DNA from: CAYXVF01 sp964468125
GTDB taxonomy: Bacteria > Myxococcota > XYA12-FULL-58-9 > CAYXVF01
NCBI GenBank assembly: GCA_964468125.1
Contig: CAYXVF010000077.1
Span: forward strand, 1 to 28,737
Reading direction: 5' to 3'
DNA length: 28,737 nucleotides
Shown: positions 8,002 to 15,233 of the stretch, piece by piece
Layout: every line of letters begins with the position of its first letter
Numbering within the stretch: position 1 is the first letter of the stretch
Notes under the pieces: generated by a model
What the model was told of the DNA's origin: nothing
Databases searched by the model: none
What the model saw: only the letters and a program-made list of their open reading frames with translations
Made by a program: the position numbers and the translations under genes

Positions 8002-8535
8002 TCAGCTCGGCTGGAAGTTGAAGGGGTAATCGACCTCGACGACACCGCCACCTTCGGGCTTCGGGAACTCCCAGGTCTTGATCGTTGCGCGCAAACACTC
8101 AGCGACGTTGACGATGGAGATCGTAGCCTTGCGGACCTTGACACGCTCGACCTGGCCAGTTTCCGCGATGATCCAGGTGAGGCGTGCTGCACCGGCGATA
8201 CTGAGTTTCTCCGCCAGCTCGTCGCGGTAGCAGCTTTCAATTTCTTCGCTCTTTCCGGCGACGACGCGTTGCACCGCTTCGGCGCTCAATCCGCCTTTGA
8301 CCTCGACACCCGGAGGCACGGTCACGACTTCCGGCGCGGGCTCGGGGGTCCGCTCGGGAGTCGCTTCGGGGGTCGGTTCAGCCGCCGGCTCTTCCGATGA
8401 CTTCATCGGCCGCCCTTCACTGTCGAGCTCCTGGTCGATCCGCTCGAGGGCTTGCTCGAACTCTTCGTATTCATCGTCGCTGGTACAGGCGGCTGCGCAC
8501 ACGAGGCAGACGCACGACAGTCGAAAGACACGCAT
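8002..8535 (-). CDS. lipoprotein with AgmX/PglI-type C-terminal domain
   Basis: A 177-residue lipoprotein starting at ATG 8535; a longer upstream frame lacks a ribosome site and would bury the signal. The signal sequence is Cys-rich and ends AAAC, with lipidated Cys17. Next come an acidic helix (DDEYEEFEQALERIDQEL) and a Pro/Glu/Thr linker with PEPTPE-like repeats. The C-terminal domain of about 95 residues contains GGLSAEAVQRVVAGKSEEIE, SCYRDELAEK and CLRATIKTWEFPKPEGGG, ending VDYPFNFQPS. This domain is typical of AgmX/PglI-like gliding and secretion proteins of myxobacteria and is related in pattern to TonB C-termini. Its partner is unknown; a periplasmic binding role is inferred. It is divergent from queC and convergent with the broken gene at 7520-7992. 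Confidence 0.82.
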   Translation of the reverse strand: MRVFRLSCVCLVCAAACTSDDEYEEFEQALERIDQELDSEGRPMKSSEEPAAEPTPEATPERTPEPAPEVVTVPPGVEVKGGLSAEAVQRVVAGKSEEIESCYRDELAEKLSIAGAARLTWIIAETGQVERVKVRKATISIVNVAECLRATIKTWEFPKPEGGGVVEVDYPFNFQPS

Positions 8536-8558
8536 GGCACGAGAGTATGCGCGGAAGT

Positions 8559-8580
8559 GGGACCGAGGTCCCGTGTTTTT
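8559..8580 (+). terminator. possible intrinsic terminator ahead of queC
   Basis: A 5-bp stem GGGAC/GTCCC with loop CGAG (8559-8572) is followed by GTGTTTTT. On the plus strand this has the form of a short Rho-independent terminator, which would insulate queC from upstream transcription. It sits in the divergent gap at 8536-8626. The stem is short, so confidence is limited. Confidence 0.35.
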
Positions 8581-8589
8581 CACAGCTCG

Positions 8590-8618
8590 TTGACAGGTCT
8601 GATCGTCGCCCCTATATC
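8590..8618 (+). promoter_or_regulatory. sigma-70-type promoter of queC
   Basis: A perfect -35 TTGACA (8590-8595), a 17-bp spacer and a -10 TATATC (8613-8618). The ATG of queC begins at 8627, 8 nt after the -10 box, so the predicted transcript start coincides with the start codon. No Shine-Dalgarno is present. This suggests a leaderless mRNA. Confidence 0.6.
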
Positions 8619-8626
8619 GGCCTCTC

Positions 8627-9328
8627 ATGGCGGAGAATCCGCAAAATGCCGTCGTTTTGCTCTCTGGCGGCCTCGATTCAGCGACCACACTCGCGATCGC
8701 CAAGGACCGAGGGTACGCACCCCGTTGTTTGAGCTTCGCCTACGGGCAACGGCACGCACATGAGCTCGAGGCTGCCGCGCATGTCGCGCGAGCGCTCGGC
8801 GCTTCTGAGCATCGGATCGCCTCCCTGGATCTCGCCGCGTTCGGCGGCTCCGCGTTGACCGACAGCGCGATCGACGTCCCTAAGTCAGACGGTGACATCG
8901 ACTGCGCCGAAATCCCCGTCACCTACGTGCCCGCGCGCAACACCGTATTTTTGTCCTATGCACTGGCTTGGGCGGAGGTGCTCGGCGCGCCGGATATCTT
9001 CATCGGCGTCAACGCCGTGGATTACTCCGGCTACCCCGACTGCCGCCCGGAGTTCATTCGCGCCTTTGAGACCATGGCGAATCTCGCCACAAAAGCAGGC
9101 GTAGAAGGAGAGCGCCTCCACGTGCACACTCCTCTGATCGAGCTCTCCAAGGCGGAAATCATCACGTGGGGAACGAAGCTCGGCGTGGATTACGCTTTGA
9201 CTCACAGTTGTTATGATCCCATCGATGGCTTGGCCTGTGGCAGGTGCGACTCGTGCATTCTGCGTCGGCGAGGCTTTGAGGAGGCAGGCGTCGACGACCC
9301 CACCCGCTACGCCCCTCGAGGAGACTGA
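8627..9328 (+). CDS. queC: 7-cyano-7-deazaguanine synthase QueC
   Basis: Converts 7-carboxy-7-deazaguanine, ammonia and ATP to preQ0, the precursor of queuosine in tRNA. It is 233 residues, the normal length. The ATP-pyrophosphatase P-loop SGGLDS is at residues 13-18, followed by FAYGQRHAHE. The substrate region PARNTVFLSYALAWAE and GVNAVDYSGYPDCR are family-specific. The zinc site is complete: C195, then C204, C207 and C210 in GLACGRCDSC. The start at 8627 is supported by the promoter immediately before it and by the family N-terminus. HslV begins 1 bp after its stop, so queC leads the queC-hslV-hslU transcript. No other queuosine genes lie in the window. Confidence 0.95.
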   Translation: MAENPQNAVVLLSGGLDSATTLAIAKDRGYAPRCLSFAYGQRHAHELEAAAHVARALGASEHRIASLDLAAFGGSALTDSAIDVPKSDGDIDCAEIPVTYVPARNTVFLSYALAWAEVLGAPDIFIGVNAVDYSGYPDCRPEFIRAFETMANLATKAGVEGERLHVHTPLIELSKAEIITWGTKLGVDYALTHSCYDPIDGLACGRCDSCILRRRGFEEAGVDDPTRYAPRGD

Positions 9329-9329
9329 T

Positions 9330-9866
9330 ATGAAGATCCGATCCACCACCGTCCTCGCGGTTCGACGAGGGCCCCGTGTGGTCCTCGCCGCCGATGGCCA
9401 GGTCACGATGAATGAGACCGTGGTGAAGCACGGCGCGAAGAAGCTGCGGCGCATGTACGACGATCGCGTGCTCGTGGGTTTCGCGGGAGCGACCGCGGAC
9501 GCGTTCACGCTCTTCGAGCGCTTCGAAGGCAAGCTCAAGGACTACTCAGGCAACGTCATGCGAGCGTCGGTGGAGCTGACGAAAGACTGGCGCACGGACC
9601 GAATGCTACGACGCCTGGAAGCGATGCTGGTCGTTGCAGACGTAGAGCACACGTTGGTTCTGACGGGCACCGGCGACGTCCTCGAGCCCGAATCGGGCGT
9701 CACGGCCATTGGCTCCGGAGGCAACTACGCCCTATCCGCTGCCCGCGCCCTGATCGAGAACACAAACATGGACCCGCGGGCGATCGCGGAAGCATCGATG
9801 AAGATCGCCGGCGACCTCTGCATCTACACCAACGACCGCATCGAATACGTGGAGCTGAACCCATGA
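9330..9866 (+). CDS. hslV: ATP-dependent protease peptidase subunit HslV
   Basis: Threonine peptidase subunit of the HslUV (ClpQY) proteasome-like protease in the cytoplasm. It is 178 residues from the ATG at 9330, which follows a GAGGAGA ribosome site and begins 1 bp after queC; an in-frame upstream start would fall inside queC and is rejected. The N-terminus is MKIRSTTVLAVRRG, then VVLAADGQVTMNETVVKHGAKK. The catalytic Thr should be T6 or T7, so a short propeptide of five or six residues must be removed; in E. coli it is Thr2. Other family features are present: VGFAGATADAFTLFERFE, LVLTGTGDVLEPE, AIGSGGNYALSAARAL and YTNDRIEYVEL. Its TGA overlaps the hslU ATG. Confidence 0.95.
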   Translation: MKIRSTTVLAVRRGPRVVLAADGQVTMNETVVKHGAKKLRRMYDDRVLVGFAGATADAFTLFERFEGKLKDYSGNVMRASVELTKDWRTDRMLRRLEAMLVVADVEHTLVLTGTGDVLEPESGVTAIGSGGNYALSAARALIENTNMDPRAIAEASMKIAGDLCIYTNDRIEYVELNP

Positions 9867-11203
9867 GCAGGAACGACCGAGCCTTTACCCCTCGCGAAAT
9901 CGTCAGCGAGCTCGACCGCTACATCGTCGGACAACGCGACGCAAAACGCGCCGTTGCCATCGCGCTGCGCAACCGCTGGCGACGCAAGCGCGTCCCCGAA
10001 GAGCTCCGCGACGAGATCGCACCGAAGAACATCATCCTGATCGGCGCAACCGGCGTCGGCAAAACGGAGATCGCGCGCCGCCTCGCCAAGCTCGCAAACG
10101 CGCCCTTCATCAAGATCGAGGCGTCGAAGTTTACGGAAGTTGGCTATGTGGGCCGGGACGTAGACTCGATGATCCGCGATCTCCTCGAGACCGCGGTCCA
10201 GATGGTCCGCGAAGAGGAGAAGGAACGCGTGCTCGTTCAGGCACGCAGCCACGCGGAGGAACGCGTGCTCGACGTCCTCCTCCCCCGACCGCGCTACGAA
10301 TCTGGATCGCAGACCGCTGACGATCCTTCGCGCGATCGACTTCGGGCCATGCTGCGTGCCGGCGAGCTCGACGAACGCCAGGTGGAAGTGGACGCGGAAG
10401 AGAAGCGCTTCCCCATGATGCAGGTCTTCTCGAACTCGGGTCTCGAAGAGATGGGTCTGAATCTCCAGGACATGCTCGGACAGATGGGCGGTCGAAAACG
10501 TCGCCGACGGGTCCGCGTGCCCGAAGCCCTCGAGCTCTTCACCCAAGAAGAAGCGAACAAGCTCATCGATCAGGACGCGGTGATCAAAGAAGCGATCATC
10601 CGGGTGGAAGAGAGCGGAATCGTCTTCCTCGACGAGATCGACAAGGTTGCTCGCCGCCAGGAGGGCGGCATGAGCGGTGCGGACGTCTCGCGCGAGGGGG
10701 TGCAACGCGACATTCTGCCGATCGTCGAAGGGTCTACAGTCACCACGAAGTACGGCCCGGTGAAGACGGACCACATTCTCTTTGTCGCTGCGGGAGCTTT
10801 CCACCTCGCAAAGGTGAGCGACCTGATCCCCGAGCTTCAAGGGCGGTTCCCGATTCGCGTAGAGCTCGAGGCCTTGGGGGAGCCGGAGCTCCTGAAGATC
10901 CTGAAGGAGCCGCAGAACGCACTTCCCGTGCAGTATGCCGCGCTGATGAAGACTGAAGAGGTCGATATTCGCTTCACGGACGAAGGGCTCGCCGAGCTCG
11001 CTCGCATTGCGGCGATGGCGAACAGCCGAAGCGAGAACATTGGCGCGCGGCGCCTGCATACGGTGATGGAGCGACTGCTCGAGGACATTTCTTTCAGCGC
11101 ACCGGAGCGCCGGGGCGAAACGCTCACCGTGGACGCGGCGTTCGTTCAAAAAGCCCTCGGCAACCTGCTCGAGAGCGAAGACCTGACACGCTACGTGCTC
11201 TAG
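9863..11203 (+). CDS. hslU: ATP-dependent protease ATPase subunit HslU
   Basis: AAA+ unfoldase that forms a hexamer, recognises substrates and feeds them into HslV. It is 446 residues, the normal length. Walker A GATGVGKTE is at 61-69, the pore loop GYVGRD at 94-99, the inserted I-domain at about 110-230, Walker B GIVFLDEID at 252-260, and the arginine-finger region ELQGRFPIRVEL at 324-335. The C-terminal end LTRYVL matches the tail that docks into HslV in the family (E. coli ends LSRFIL). It starts with an ATGA overlap with hslV, indicating translational coupling and balanced synthesis. All key residues are present. argD follows after 76 bp. Confidence 0.96.
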   Translation: MSRNDRAFTPREIVSELDRYIVGQRDAKRAVAIALRNRWRRKRVPEELRDEIAPKNIILIGATGVGKTEIARRLAKLANAPFIKIEASKFTEVGYVGRDVDSMIRDLLETAVQMVREEEKERVLVQARSHAEERVLDVLLPRPRYESGSQTADDPSRDRLRAMLRAGELDERQVEVDAEEKRFPMMQVFSNSGLEEMGLNLQDMLGQMGGRKRRRRVRVPEALELFTQEEANKLIDQDAVIKEAIIRVEESGIVFLDEIDKVARRQEGGMSGADVSREGVQRDILPIVEGSTVTTKYGPVKTDHILFVAAGAFHLAKVSDLIPELQGRFPIRVELEALGEPELLKILKEPQNALPVQYAALMKTEEVDIRFTDEGLAELARIAAMANSRSENIGARRLHTVMERLLEDISFSAPERRGETLTVDAAFVQKALGNLLESEDLTRYVL

Positions 11204-11244
11204 CCAGTAGCCACGGGCACGGGGGCGCGGACCATCGAGGAGTC

Positions 11245-11273
11245 TTGAACGCTCGACGCAGCAAAGCAATGCT
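11245..11273 (+). promoter_or_regulatory. possible promoter of argD
   Basis: TTGAAC (11245-11250), a 17-bp spacer and AATGCT (11268-11273), placed 6 nt before the ATG at 11280. The -10 box matches only weakly. It fits with the absence of a Shine-Dalgarno before argD, but argD may also be read through from hslU. Confidence 0.3.
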
Positions 11274-11279
11274 CCCGGA

Positions 11280-12467
11280 ATGAGCATCTCCTTCGACACC
11301 GCATCGCTCAAGAGGCTCGCCGAGAGCCACATGGTCCCGACCTACGCGCAGGCGCCGTTTGTCGCGAGCCATGGCCGCGGCTCGGACCTCTACGATCTCG
11401 ACGGGAATCGCTACCTCGATTTCACCGGCGGCATCGCGGTCAACGCCTTGGGGCATAGCCACCCTCGCGTCGTCGACGCGATCTGCCAGCAGGCGCACAA
11501 GATCATTCACACGTCGAACCTGCACACGCACCCGGGCTACGTCGCCCTCTGCCATCGATTGGTCGAGCTCACCTGTGGCGACTCGGTCTTCCTCACCAAC
11601 TCGGGCTCGGAGGCAATGGAAGCGGCACTCAAGCTCGCTCGGAAACACTTCCATCACCGGGGGACTCCGCGCGAGCGCTTCGTCGCCACCGAAAACTCCT
11701 TTCACGGTCGAACGCTCGGCGCGACGAGCGTCACGGGGCAAACCTCCTACCGCGAGGGGTACGGTCCCCTCTTTGACACACGCCTCGTGCCCTTCAATGA
11801 CATCGAAGCGATGCGTGGAGCGATCGACGAGACCGTGGCGGCTGTGGTGATCGAGCCCATTCAAGGAAACGGTGGGATCCACGTCGCCACCGACGCGTAC
11901 CTCCAGGCGATCACCGAGCGTTGCCGTGAGACCTCCACCCTTCTCATAGTGGACGAAATTCAGACCGGCGGCGGACGCACCGGACGCTGGTGGGGATACG
12001 AACACTCAGGGATCACCCCTGACATTCTCACCCTCGCCAAAGCGATCGGCGGCGGCATGCCCGTGGGGGCGATGGTGAGCCGTCGCGAGCTCACCGAGTG
12101 TTTCACCCCCGGAAGCCACGGCTCCACCTTCGGCGGGAACCCGGTGTCCTGCGCCGCCGGGCTCGCGACGCTCGAGGTGATCGCGACAGAGGGCCTGGTG
12201 GAGCGGGCGGCGAGCGCCGGCACGGCGTTTCAGGAGAAGCTCCGCGCGCTTCCCTCCTCGCGGGTGGTGGAGGTGCGCGGTCGCGGCTTGATGATCGGCG
12301 TTGCGTTGTCCGATGCGGCCAAGCCGGTCCGGGACGCGGCCCGCGAGCGCGGACTTCTCATCACCCTCGGAGGCCCAAACGTGCTTCGCGTGCTCCCGCC
12401 GCTGAACGCGACCGACGCTGAGTTCGACGAAGCCTTCGCGCTCCTCGCTGACGCACTTTCAGCTTGA
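11280..12467 (+). CDS. argD: acetylornithine/succinyldiaminopimelate-type aminotransferase
   Basis: A class-III PLP aminotransferase of 395 residues, the normal length. It transfers an amino group from glutamate to N-acetylglutamate semialdehyde in arginine synthesis, and ArgD enzymes often also serve lysine synthesis. Visible features are DLDGNRYLDFTGGIAVNALG near the N-terminus, the phosphate-binding NSGSEA at 107-112, SFHGRTLGATSVTG at 140-153, the cofactor-binding Asp225 in VDEIQTGGGRTG, the Schiff-base Lys254 in LTLAKAIGGGMPVGAM, and HGSTFGGNPVSCAA. The specificity fits ArgD better than GabT or OAT by length and by the GIAVNALGHSHP region, but related enzymes cannot be excluded. It lies 76 bp after hslU. 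Other arginine genes are absent from the window. Confidence 0.87.
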   Translation: MSISFDTASLKRLAESHMVPTYAQAPFVASHGRGSDLYDLDGNRYLDFTGGIAVNALGHSHPRVVDAICQQAHKIIHTSNLHTHPGYVALCHRLVELTCGDSVFLTNSGSEAMEAALKLARKHFHHRGTPRERFVATENSFHGRTLGATSVTGQTSYREGYGPLFDTRLVPFNDIEAMRGAIDETVAAVVIEPIQGNGGIHVATDAYLQAITERCRETSTLLIVDEIQTGGGRTGRWWGYEHSGITPDILTLAKAIGGGMPVGAMVSRRELTECFTPGSHGSTFGGNPVSCAAGLATLEVIATEGLVERAASAGTAFQEKLRALPSSRVVEVRGRGLMIGVALSDAAKPVRDAARERGLLITLGGPNVLRVLPPLNATDAEFDEAFALLADALSA

Positions 12468-12486
12468 TCTCCCTTCGGAGGAACGA

Positions 12487-12853
12487 TCAGAAGTGCAGGC
12501 CGACGAGGACGTTGCCCATATAGATCGGCCCCTCCGTACGGGGGGTGCCCTCTCCGCGAATCGGCCAGGGGTTGCTGCGGTAGACCACGCCGGCGACCCC
12601 GACGGGCTGAAGGAGCACGTAGACATCGCGGAGATCGATCCGGCAGCTTCCACTGAGCCCCGACGATTATCTGAGCCGAATCGGTGGCGGGGAGAGCCGT
12701 CCGTGGCTGAAAGAAGAGCCCCGGAAACACCGGCCAGAGCACGCTCGTCTCGAGGTCGACGTCGAGCGTTTCATCAGGGCCCGAGGTCGAAATCCAAGCA
12801 TCACTGTGCGGTGCGGTGAGCAGCAGGTGGGCGAGCAGAATCGGGGTCAGCAT
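12487..12853 (-). pseudogene. small outer-membrane protein remnant
   Basis: ATG at 12853 begins a signal peptide (LTPILLAHLLLTAPHSDA), followed by DVDLETSVLWPVFPGLFF and ALPATDSAQIIVGAQWKL. Near 12650 the frame shifts by one base. The sensible continuation is RIDLRDVYVLLQPVGVAGVV, then RSNPWPIRGEGTPRTEGPI and YMGNVLVGLHF, with terminal Phe and TGA at 12487-12489. A terminal aromatic after alternating hydrophobic residues is the outer-membrane barrel signature. The joined product is only about 120 residues, too short for a full barrel, so an internal deletion is likely as well. The family is unknown. It is convergent with argD and starts back to back with the LysR remnant. Confidence 0.55.
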
Positions 12854-13373
12854 CGACCCTCGAGGTGGAGCGCGCGGGAAGCCCGACGCGAGCCTCGGGG
12901 GTCCTCAATGTGAATCAATCGACGCTCACCCGAAGGCTCGCAACGATCGAAGGCGAGCTGGGCCTTCGGCGACTACGTCGCGAAGGGCATCGACTCTGGA
13001 CCCTTGCGGGCCTTCGGCCCAGAGAGCCTCCTCGGTCCCATGCGTCCGGCTCAGGAGGTCCCCTGGATCAGCTGGGATCGCTCGCAGGCGAACGAACCGG
13101 AGGCCCAATGGCTCCGAGCTCACCGACTCACACCCGTTCTCCGGTGCTCGCGCGCGCCGGTGATGAATCGAAGCCGCTCGAACCGGTCTAGGGGCGGTGC
13201 TCTTGCCCAGGCGCTTCGGCGAGCGCGTGAATGGCCTTCACGAGCTACCGGTCAGCGGCTTGCCCGAAGGTCCGATCATGCTGTGGCTCGTCACCCACAA
13301 GAGCCTGCGACGGCAGCCGGTCGTAGACGCGGTTTGGCGCTGGTTGCTCTCGACCTTCACGCCCGATGGGTAG
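12849..13373 (+). pseudogene. LysR-type regulator remnant
   Basis: The frame from about 12849 encodes most of a LysR helix-turn-helix: LEVERAGSPTRASGVLNVNQ, STLTRRLATIEGELGLRRL and RREGHRLWTLAG. It lacks the first dozen or so residues and a start codon. The rest of that frame to 13191 is not LysR-like. In another frame, from about 13197 to the TAG at 13371-13373, lies the LysR C-terminal end: VLLPRRFGERVNGLHELPVS, LPEGPIMLWLVTHKSLRR and AVWRWLLSTFTPDG. The two ends are about 120 residues closer than in a full 300-residue LysR. This is a gene with an internal deletion and a frame change. Its target, perhaps the divergent outer-membrane gene at 12853, is no longer testable. Confidence 0.7.
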
Positions 13374-13388
13374 CGATGCGTTGGAGGC

Positions 13389-14012
13389 CTACTCCCCAAA
13401 GAGCCAATGGAGCCAGTAGGGATAGACCTGCCGCTTGAAGGTCAGGGGCAGCTCACCGAGAACCTGAGCCCAAGGGCGCACCGCCGGCAGCGTAACGACG
13501 CGATCCGCCAAATGAGCGCCGACTAAGTGGCAGCCGTAGATTCCCCCCTCGCTGTTGAAGCTGCAACCGAACAGACGCGCATAGAGCTCGCGGACCGGAT
13601 AGACCGAGCACTCCCCTGCTTCCCCCAAGAGCGGACACGTGAAGCGCAGCCCGCGGGCGATCGCATCGTGCTGCGCGGGCGGGCCGGACTCGAGGGCCTC
13701 GATCCGCTCGCGATGCGCATCGTAGAGCGTGAGCCCCCGTTCGATGACGCGCCCCTTTGCCTCGTCGCTGAAATTCTCCTGCACCCATTCCCACACGTAG
13801 AGAAACTCGAGGGGCGTGACGAACACGCTCTCGTGACAACAGGCACTGCAGCCGCGGTAGCACGGGAGATCGAGGCCAGCGGTCCGCGTCGCAATGCGCT
13901 CGTCGAGCCGTTCGTAGACCTGCGCCAGTTGGGTACGCGCCTCGGCCCAATCGACCTCGAGTTGCGCCGCGAGCGCAGGAATATCGATCACCGGCCAATC
14001 AGAAGAGCGCAT
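13389..14012 (-). CDS. YkgJ-type cysteine-cluster protein
   Basis: A 207-residue cytoplasmic protein with the YkgJ-like cluster: C51, C55, C58 and C59 in CYRGCSACC, C126 in FTCPLLG, C135 in GECSVYPVREL, then C150 and C161. The family is thought to bind zinc or iron-sulfur through these cysteines; its biochemical role is not settled. The start at 14012 is chosen because it gives a family-like N-terminus. It overlaps the end of the upstream membrane-protein gene (stop at 13999) by 14 bp, indicating translational coupling. The usual RP after the last cluster is replaced here by RELYARLF. There is no signal peptide or membrane segment. Confidence 0.82.
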   Translation of the reverse strand: MRSSDWPVIDIPALAAQLEVDWAEARTQLAQVYERLDERIATRTAGLDLPCYRGCSACCHESVFVTPLEFLYVWEWVQENFSDEAKGRVIERGLTLYDAHRERIEALESGPPAQHDAIARGLRFTCPLLGEAGECSVYPVRELYARLFGCSFNSEGGIYGCHLVGAHLADRVVTLPAVRPWAQVLGELPLTFKRQVYPYWLHWLFGE

Positions 14013-14580
14013 CGAGTCCACTCTCTCGCGCTGCTCCCACCGGCGGGATCTCGGCGACCGCTTCCCCGCTGCCCGTGACCACACGAAGCTCGGACAGGGG
14101 AATATCGAGAGGGGCCTTGACCCACTTGGCGATCTCCCGCCCCCGACGCTTGCGCATTTCTTTCTTCTTGAAGCTCGTGCTGAACAGCTCAAGCTGGCTG
14201 CCCGCAGGCACCAAATCTCGTTCCACCGCGTAGCCGCCGTCGATCTCGACGCGCACATCGCGCCAATGGGAACGGCTTTCGTTCGTGATCACGAAATAGC
14301 GGCCCACGACCATGTCGCCATCGAGGACGATGATCCGTGCCCCGATATCGTTGCCTGCCTCCCCGAGAGGGACGACGAACACCGTCACGGCCACCAACCC
14401 GACGTAGGTCAGGAGCACGAGGGTCTTGAGCTGGAAGTAGATCGAGGTAGCCCGGAAATCACCCCAGCGCTCACGCAAGGCCTCACGCGCAGCGGTGGCG
14501 CTTTCCCGGAGCCAGCCGAGCGCCTTGTCCTTGACCCCCGCTTTGGGCCCTGTGGTGCCGGTTCTCCCGGGAGTGTTCAT
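13999..14580 (-). CDS. single-pass membrane protein of unknown function
   Basis: A 193-residue protein starting at ATG 14580. The first 50 residues are basic and helical (cytoplasmic), then one membrane helix at about 51-71 (LKTLVLLTYVGLVAVTVFVV). The remainder is a mostly beta domain with IIVLDGDMVVGRYFVITNES, a Trp-containing strand pair and a basic patch KKKEMRKRRGREIAKW. The domain after the helix should be periplasmic by the positive-inside rule. No family is recognised. The frame can be extended upstream past 14580, but that part is Phe/Ala-rich shadow of the Lys/Gly gene on the other strand and is rejected. It overlaps the YkgJ-type gene by 14 bp, so the pair probably works together. 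Confidence 0.75.
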   Translation of the reverse strand: MNTPGRTGTTGPKAGVKDKALGWLRESATAAREALRERWGDFRATSIYFQLKTLVLLTYVGLVAVTVFVVPLGEAGNDIGARIIVLDGDMVVGRYFVITNESRSHWRDVRVEIDGGYAVERDLVPAGSQLELFSTSFKKKEMRKRRGREIAKWVKAPLDIPLSELRVVTGSGEAVAEIPPVGAARESGLDALF

Positions 14581-14590
14581 CGCGTTTTCG

Positions 14591-14619
14591 AGTATGCGGC
14601 ACCATCCGCGGCGGGCCAA
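14591..14619 (-). promoter_or_regulatory. possible promoter of the membrane-protein/YkgJ operon
   Basis: On the minus strand TTGGCC (14619-14614), a 17-bp spacer and CATACT (14596-14591), 10 nt before the ATG at 14580. Each box matches the sigma-70 consensus at four of six positions. There is no Shine-Dalgarno before this ATG, so a very short leader is predicted. Confidence 0.35.
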
Positions 14620-14700
14620 GCGCTGCGTCTCAGCCGTTGATCGCCACTTCGATCTGGGTGACCGTAAGGGAATGCATCCATATCGACGGGAGAGCGTGGC

Positions 14701-15231
14701 ATGTTGAGACCTTTTCTGACCGCCCTCTGGCTGACACTGATATGCTTCAGCGCCGTGACGGTGATCGTACCGACGTCGGTCGAGGCGCAGAAGAAGGGCA
14801 AGGGCAAACGCGGTCGCAACGGCAAAGGCAAGGGTAAGAAGGCCGAGGCCGAAGAAGCCCCCGCAGATGATGCATCCTCGGACGAAGCGACCGAAACCGC
14901 GGCCGATACGCCCAGCGGAGACATGGGCAACGGCTCTGGGACCGGCGATGGCCAAGGCGGCGGCAAGGACAAGCAACGCGAAGCGGAATCGCTGAAGCAC
15001 ATGGCCCGGATGGCCAAGATCGAGCGCCTGATCGCCCTCGCCCAGGCGCAGGACGCCGGGGAGCTCTTGCAGAAGGCGGAAAGCCTCAAAGCAAAAGAAA
15101 CGAGCCGCCACGAGCGCGTCCTCGCGCGACTCGATGGCGGCCCCGGCTCGGGGAAAGGCAAAGGCGAAGGCAAAGAACGCAAAGGCAAGGGCAAAGGCAA
15201 AGGCAAACGAAAGCGCCGCAAGGGAGGCTGA
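14701..15231 (+). CDS. exported Lys/Gly-rich basic protein, function unknown
   Basis: A 176-residue protein with a signal peptide (FLTALWLTLICFSAVTVIVP, cleavage probably after VEA). The mature protein is low-complexity: an N-terminal basic GKGKRGRNGKGKGKK block, an acidic Ala/Asp/Glu/Thr stretch, a Gly-rich spacer, a helical segment at about 98-145 (KHMARMAKIERLIALAQAQD), and a second very basic tail made of GKGKGKGKRKRRKGG-type units. A GGGAG ribosome site lies about 8 nt before the ATG. It is followed after 2 bp by a very acidic lipoprotein. It could bind polyanions (DNA, exopolysaccharide, lipopolysaccharide) or the acidic neighbour; this is inference from charge only. No family is recognised. 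Confidence 0.72.
   Translation: MLRPFLTALWLTLICFSAVTVIVPTSVEAQKKGKGKRGRNGKGKGKKAEAEEAPADDASSDEATETAADTPSGDMGNGSGTGDGQGGGKDKQREAESLKHMARMAKIERLIALAQAQDAGELLQKAESLKAKETSRHERVLARLDGGPGSGKGKGEGKERKGKGKGKGKRKRRKGG
15155..15220. repeat. Lys/Gly codon repeat region
   Basis: Degenerate tandem repeat built on GGCAAA/GGCAAG units, encoding alternating Gly-Lys in the tail of the gene at 14701-15231. Such tracts expand and contract easily, so tail length may vary between strains. Confidence 0.7.
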
Positions 15232-15233
15232 TA

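Noticed and set aside
8536..8626. Possible preQ1 riboswitch before queC
   Set aside because: The promoter lies so close to the ATG that no leader remains to hold an aptamer, and no preQ1-type motif is visible.
9824..11332. 502-codon open frame on the minus strand
   Set aside because: It lies wholly antisense to hslU, whose motifs are complete. Long antisense frames are expected in high-GC coding DNA, and the translation shows no domain or signal.
11124..12005. 293-codon minus-strand frame
   Set aside because: Antisense to argD, with no motif and no credible start.
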